From NCBI RefSeq assembly GCF_041296385.1, contig NC_091014.1, positions 10,701,578 through 10,765,577 on the forward strand: a DNA stretch of 64,000 bases, in the 5' to 3' direction. Of this stretch, positions 59,738 through 64,000 are shown in pieces. The stretch's first letter is position 1; every line of letters begins with the position of its first letter. Source of the DNA: Aphelocoma coerulescens. Taxonomy: Eukaryota > Chordata > Aves > Passeriformes > Corvidae. The notes beneath the pieces are model-generated. The model did no database searches, was not told where the DNA came from, and was given only the letters and a program-made list of their open reading frames with translations. A program made the translations under genes and the position numbers.

Positions 59738-61300
59738 TATATGAATGTGAGAATATCCATATTAGGTCAAACCAACTGGGGTCTACACCAGTAAATTGAT
59801 TCTAACAATGGACAAAAGTCTGGAGGAAATGATACCAACAAACAACAACAACCTATATGTCTCCTTATCATTCTCCTTTCCTCTAGGTACTTCCATTTCA
59901 GAGATCTGCTGAGCCCGATGAGGGGCTTTTGTGTTTGGTAAACCTTGATAGGTTTCTTCTGCATAAGCTTGTCCAATCTCCCCTTAAGTCCACAAAGATG
60001 TTTTACATGCAAACTATTCTTCAGCAGAACTTGTTCTTGTCTTGTGTCTTGTATAATCAACTATCAACGATCACCTCTCCTCTTAAAAAAGGTGGGTTCT
60101 GTGAGTTTCATTTGACTGTCTCTTGTTCTTCAACTAGAAGAGACTGTGAACAGTTTAATCTCCACCCACTGTCTTCATATCACTCAAGAGATTTTAAATT
60201 TCTATCACATCCTTCCCCCATGTCAACCCTTTTGCAGACAGAAGACTTGTAGCTCACACAAGAGTTTCTTGTATGAAAGCTGTTACAGACAGTTGATCAC
60301 TCTTGCCACCTTTCTCTGATTTTGTCTAGTTCTCCTTCACGAATTTGAGATGAGAGGCTCAGGACTGCATAGAAATTTCCAGGATATGTCTGAATCCATG
60401 AATTTATATGGTGGAAGTGATCTCTGTTTTGCTCTTACTTTCTTTATAATTCCTGACATTTGCTTTATAATGGCTACTGAGCACCAGCTGACATTTCAGT
60501 GTAAATCTCTTTCTCAGCAACAAAAAATTTCTCCTGACTGGCAACAGTTATCTCAGTGCACTTTGTATATGAAAGTAGAATTCTTTCCTTCTCTCATCCT
60601 TTTAACATTTAACTATGCTGAATTTCATCTGCCCTTTTTTTTGCTCTTTCACTTATTTCATAAAAACCTTCTGCATAAAAACCTTCAAACCTCATCCTAC
60701 CTTGAATAACTTAGTATCATCACCCAACTTTCTTACATCACTGCTCAACCTCTTATGCAGGTCACTGATAACCATATTAAGCAGAACAATCCCCTGCACA
60801 TATTCCTGTGGAATTCTACGGCTCATCTCCCTTCACTGGAAGAATTGACTACTTACTTCTACTCTCTGTTTCCTGTTTTATAACCAATTATTTATCTAGG
60901 TAATGACGTTTTTATGTCTTGTTCATGGCTGCTTAATATCTAAATCCAAATAGATTATATCAATCAGATCTGCTTTATCCATATGCCTGCTGACCCTTTC
61001 AAAACCTCCAATAAATTTTCAAGACAGTAGTTCCCTTTGCAAAAGCCATGCTGACTTTTCCAAGGTAAAGTACATCTATTCAGACCTGCACCAATTCCAT
61101 TCCTAATTATAGTTTCTCCTAATTTTCCTGCTGTACACACCAGGTTTACAAGCCAGCACATCTGCAAGTGTTGTGCAGATTTTTTTTTCTTTAACTGGTG
61201 TTTTCTTTGCCATTCCCCAGTTTTCAGCAAAGCAGTTTTGAATTAAAGATCAGATATCAGTGTTACTAATTCAGCTACTTAATCTCTGAGGTTTTTTGGA
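59738..61300 (-). mobile_element. Ancient CR1-type LINE with RT core
   Basis: About 1.56 kb of minus-strand sequence follows the order of an old amniote CR1 element. A 3' end near 59738 (on the + strand GAGAATATCCATATTAGGTC) leads into a 3' UTR and ORF2 C-terminal zone (CTTGTCCAATCTCCCCTTAA), then the RT core at 60716-60820 and upstream RT and pre-RT segments to about 61250. It is far more diverged than the other CR1 copies, with stops and frameshifts throughout. The 5' edge is uncertain and similarity may extend past 61300. It resembles the CR1 lineages abundant in turtles and crocodilians rather than the recent avian subfamilies. That comparison is from memory. Confidence 0.78.
60716..61230 (-). 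pseudogene. Decayed reverse transcriptase core of the old CR1 ORF2
   Basis: Several RT landmarks can be read on the minus strand in their proper order. At about 61030-61057 is SQHGFCKGN followed by CLENLL, the family's QHGFRKG...NLL segment. At about 60930-60985 is DLIDIIYLDLDIK, the position of the motif-A LDFSKAFD, with its second half lost. At 60806-60817 is RIPQ in place of GVPQ. A frame of 34 codons stays open from there to LGDD, with the two Asp codons at 60716-60721, in place of the catalytic FADD box, followed by TKL. Motifs lie in more than one frame with stops between, so no functional enzyme remains. Confidence 0.8.
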
Positions 61301-62964
61301 ATGTCTAAACATTCCATGCTCCTCTCAGGTTGGTTCTCTTCATTTAGATAGTTAATTCCATATTCTCCACTTGTGTCTTAAATACATCTTCTGGAAATTC
61401 TCTGCAAAGTAGAGAGAGAATGAAGAATTTTGCATGAGGATGGAAGACTCAGGAAAGTTGATTCCATCCAAGAAAAAGGAAGCTTGTCAATTCTGTAAAG
61501 TCCTCTAAAAAAGTAGAAAGTGCAGAGGTGCTTAATTTCCCTTTTTTAAACAGAAAGCCAAGACATTTAGCTTTTCTTTTTAGTTTAGATTCTTACTGAG
61601 GCTGCAAGAATGCAACCACAGTCTTTCTAAGCAATTACAATATCTACATATGATATGGCTAAGATATTTTTTCCTTAAGGATTTTTGGGCATTTAAAGAC
61701 TAAGAGATGATCTATTTTCTTGTCGTTTCCTTCTGTGGTTACCAGATATATAAGAAGTTTTAAGTAGATGAGAAACATTCTCATACCTAGATCTTGCTTT
61801 TAACATCCCCTCATTCTTTAAAATAGGCTATCTTAAAATACTGCTGCTAATTTTTGCTTGCTCCCCTTATGCAGCAGAACATAGTACAGCCTTATGCAAG
61901 CAACAAGTAACTCTAGAAAATGAAAAATTACTGGGGAAATAATAAAGACTTGATAATTTATGATATATGGCAGCACTGACAATATGGAAAAACAGTTGCA
62001 TGCACATGCAGGCTACAGAAGTACCTCTTAACCTTCCTGCAGTAACTACTTGCACAGTCTCTGCCATGAAAGAGGTTGGTTTAAGGTAGTGTCTGACATT
62101 GCATTTGTAGTGGGGTAGGTGTTCAGCCAGTCAAGTAATGCAGCTCAGCTGATACCTTAATTTATTCAACTGCAGTAAACACTTATATTTATATGATTTG
62201 AACTAGGAAAACTGTGTCTCTGATGAAAAGAATATAGTTTGTAACTGTTTCTACTCCAAGATGGAATACACTAGAAAGTGAGCAAAGGCTTATTCTCTTA
62301 AGGAAAGACTGCTTGGTCAGCAGATGTTCTGCAAAGGGGAAGATGGACGATATCTGGTGTAAGGCCATGTGTTCTTACAGCAGTCATCTTGTTACTGCAG
62401 AGCTTTATGCACTCTGCATTCTCTTCTCATTATAATCTTCATCCTATTCGACTATAAATTCCTTAGGCTCTGTCAATATGACAAGCTGTCCAGTTTGCAT
62501 CTCTCAGCTATTTGGATATTTGCTAATCATAATCATTTTTTATTTCACATCCATAAGTCAGCATAAGTAATGTATGACTTCAGCCATCTTGTATGTCACA
62601 GAAATTTGGCCACTGGCAACGTGTGAATTTTGATCATCTGGCTGAAACAACACATCTTTTTAAACATATTTTTCTGAACATTGCTAATCTAAACTTTCAG
62701 TTAAATACCATGCAATTAAAATTGTGTCTTATTTTGAATAAAACAATTGTAACCTCTTGTTCTTTATAGTCTCATGAACTTCACAAAATTGAATTGAAAA
62801 TTGCATATTGTGTATTTTCACAAATTATGGTCGTCTTACCTCTGTATTTCTATGTTGATATGCACATTCTGGAAATTCAGGAGATTTTTTTCAGTTCCTG
62901 AAAGGGACCCGTAAAGAAAAACCATGGGTTTCTGTTTGCATTGTGATTTCAAAGTCTAGAGATA
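61301..62964. other. AT-rich DNA, no recognised gene
   Basis: The left 150 bases may still be eroded CR1 sequence. The rest shows no repeat, RNA gene or convincing open frame. Confidence 0.4.
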
Positions 62965-63078
62965 GTGTTCTAGCAACCTGGTCTAGTGGAAGATGTCCCT
63001 GGGGGGACATGGCAGGGGGCTTGGAACTAGATGATTTTTAAGGTCCTTTCTGACCCAAACTGTTCTATGGTCCTATGA
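62965..63078 (+). mobile_element. CR1 LINE 3'-end fragment on + strand
   Basis: Reads in CR1 sense: TAGCAACCTGGTCTAGTGGA, then GGACATGGCAGGGGGCTTGG, AACTAGATGATTTTTAAGGT and octamer-like CTGTTCTATGGTCCTATG at the end. About 114 bases, only 3' UTR. It is the same 3'-end type as the minus-strand fragments at 7371 and 40461. Confidence 0.9.
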
Positions 63079-64000
63079 AATTGCAACAACTGAAAACATT
63101 TTGAAAACACAATAAATACCAAGTATGTTATCCTCCAGGTTTTTGTCTTTTTTTATTGTTATCTGAGAGACGTGTTAGACTACTTATTTTAAGGTGTGAA
63201 AATAAAGCTGTGTACCTTGGTACCTCGGTAAAGTGCATCTTTAACATCCACTGCTAGTAAGGGTTATGAAAGAAATGCTGCCTAATTCCAATAGTTTCTT
63301 CAAATTAGAAGCAAAATACATTCTATAGAAGATATTTGAAATTATCATTTGTAAATTTTGATAGAAAACAAGTGAACTTGTTTCCTCTAATCCATCTATC
63401 TTGGTTCATGGAAGTAGGGGAATAGCTGCTGGGTAAAACCGAAAATTTAAGAAAGAAGGATCATAATTGTTTCTAAGATGCAATTCAGTCATTAAGTAAC
63501 AGTACAACTTCATTAATCAAATTTTTAAAATTTAGATAAAATGCCTAATTAACTTGCAAAAATTAATCTAGTTTGCATTATAATCAAACAAAGATCACTT
63601 TTCAGCACTCAAAGATTATTTTTGGTACAATTATTTTTGCTTAAGCATCATTTGAATTGCTGAGATTAAATTGCTAATTATCTCATTTGATATTGATTAC
63701 ATTGCTTTATTGTTTATTTTTACTTAAATATAAGCAATGTTTTGTTACTGATGATAGTGACAATTGATGTACTATTACTCTTGTTCAAATTTTTCCATAC
63801 AAATACAAAATACTGAGATAATTTTATGTATGTCAGTAACCTTCTTGTAAGCAAATGGACTAAGAAGCTTTAGTAACCTGTAAAGGTTGGTCAGTCTTTG
63901 TGTCTCCTATATGAAATACAAGATTTTAAAGTTTAGTTTTAGGCAATAATTTTCCTGGTTTTGTTATCGTGTCTCAGGAAGATATTTTATGTATTTTTTG
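63079..64000. other. AT-rich DNA, possible conserved regulatory block
   Basis: No gene or repeat is recognised. About 63520-63800 is dense in TAAT words (TAATTAA at 63546-63552, TAATTA at 63675-63680), with a CAAACAAAGATCAC word (SOX/TCF-like) near 63584-63598 and TTTGCAT. Such clustering is common in vertebrate conserved non-coding elements but can also arise by chance in AT-rich DNA. Confidence 0.35.

Noticed and set aside
59767..60060. 97-codon minus-strand frame
   Set aside because: It lies in the 3' part of the old CR1 element and matches no protein. It is part of the LINE's untranslated or decayed region.
7371..63078. Apparent strand bias of CR1 insertions (eight minus, two plus)
   Set aside because: With only ten elements this is not a significant departure from an even split.
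1..64000. tRNA, rRNA, snRNA, CRISPR array, bacterial operon or replication-origin signals
   Set aside because: None was recognised by eye. The sequence style is vertebrate non-coding DNA. A tRNAscan, Infernal or miRNA search would be needed to exclude small RNA genes.

Overview
This window looks like AT-rich vertebrate intergenic or intronic DNA, most likely from a bird. The main evidence is a set of CR1 LINE fragments of the avian type. They have short 3' ends with ATTCTRTG-like octamers and recognisable C-terminal ORF2 reading frames. With them are LTRs that resemble avian endogenous retrovirus families. I see no bacterial, phage or plasmid features: no operons, ribosome-binding sites, CRISPR arrays or rRNA operons. 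I could not support a single host protein-coding gene. All open frames are short (the longest about 180 codons), they overlap on both strands, and those I recognise belong to repeats.

Layout. Positions 1-696 are the right part of an LTR on the + strand, cut by the window edge, with a doubled inverted CCAAT box, a TATA box and a polyadenylation signal. CR1 fragments on the minus strand lie at about 7371, 10764, 13530, 20601, 34630, 40461 and 54511. Two CR1 3' ends lie on the + strand, at about 22762 and 62965. A much older, more diverged CR1-type element on the minus strand covers about 59738-61300 and still shows the reverse transcriptase core. An ERVL-like solo LTR (minus strand) lies at 33835-34399 and carries an expanded AAT/TTA microsatellite. 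A compact GC-rich LTR (minus strand) lies at 49976-50276. A short LTR-like or inverted-end element lies at 56858-57063. Simple repeats include a (GT)24 tract at 31922, a (GATA)n tract at 48174 and several poly-A runs.

The rest is apparently single-copy AT-rich sequence with no recognisable genes. Some stretches are dense in homeodomain, SOX, octamer or E-box-like words (about 18820-19100, 25400-25560, 42340-42560, 54100-54330, 63520-63800). They could be conserved non-coding elements, but only alignment to other bird genomes can tell. Short exons cannot be excluded by eye.

I did not find a convincing previously undescribed biological system. The most informative items are the ancient CR1 with a readable RT core, the compact CpG-rich solo LTR beside a triplicated 11-bp unit, the LTR-embedded trinucleotide repeat, the inverted-end element at 56858, and several small, clear tandem duplications.
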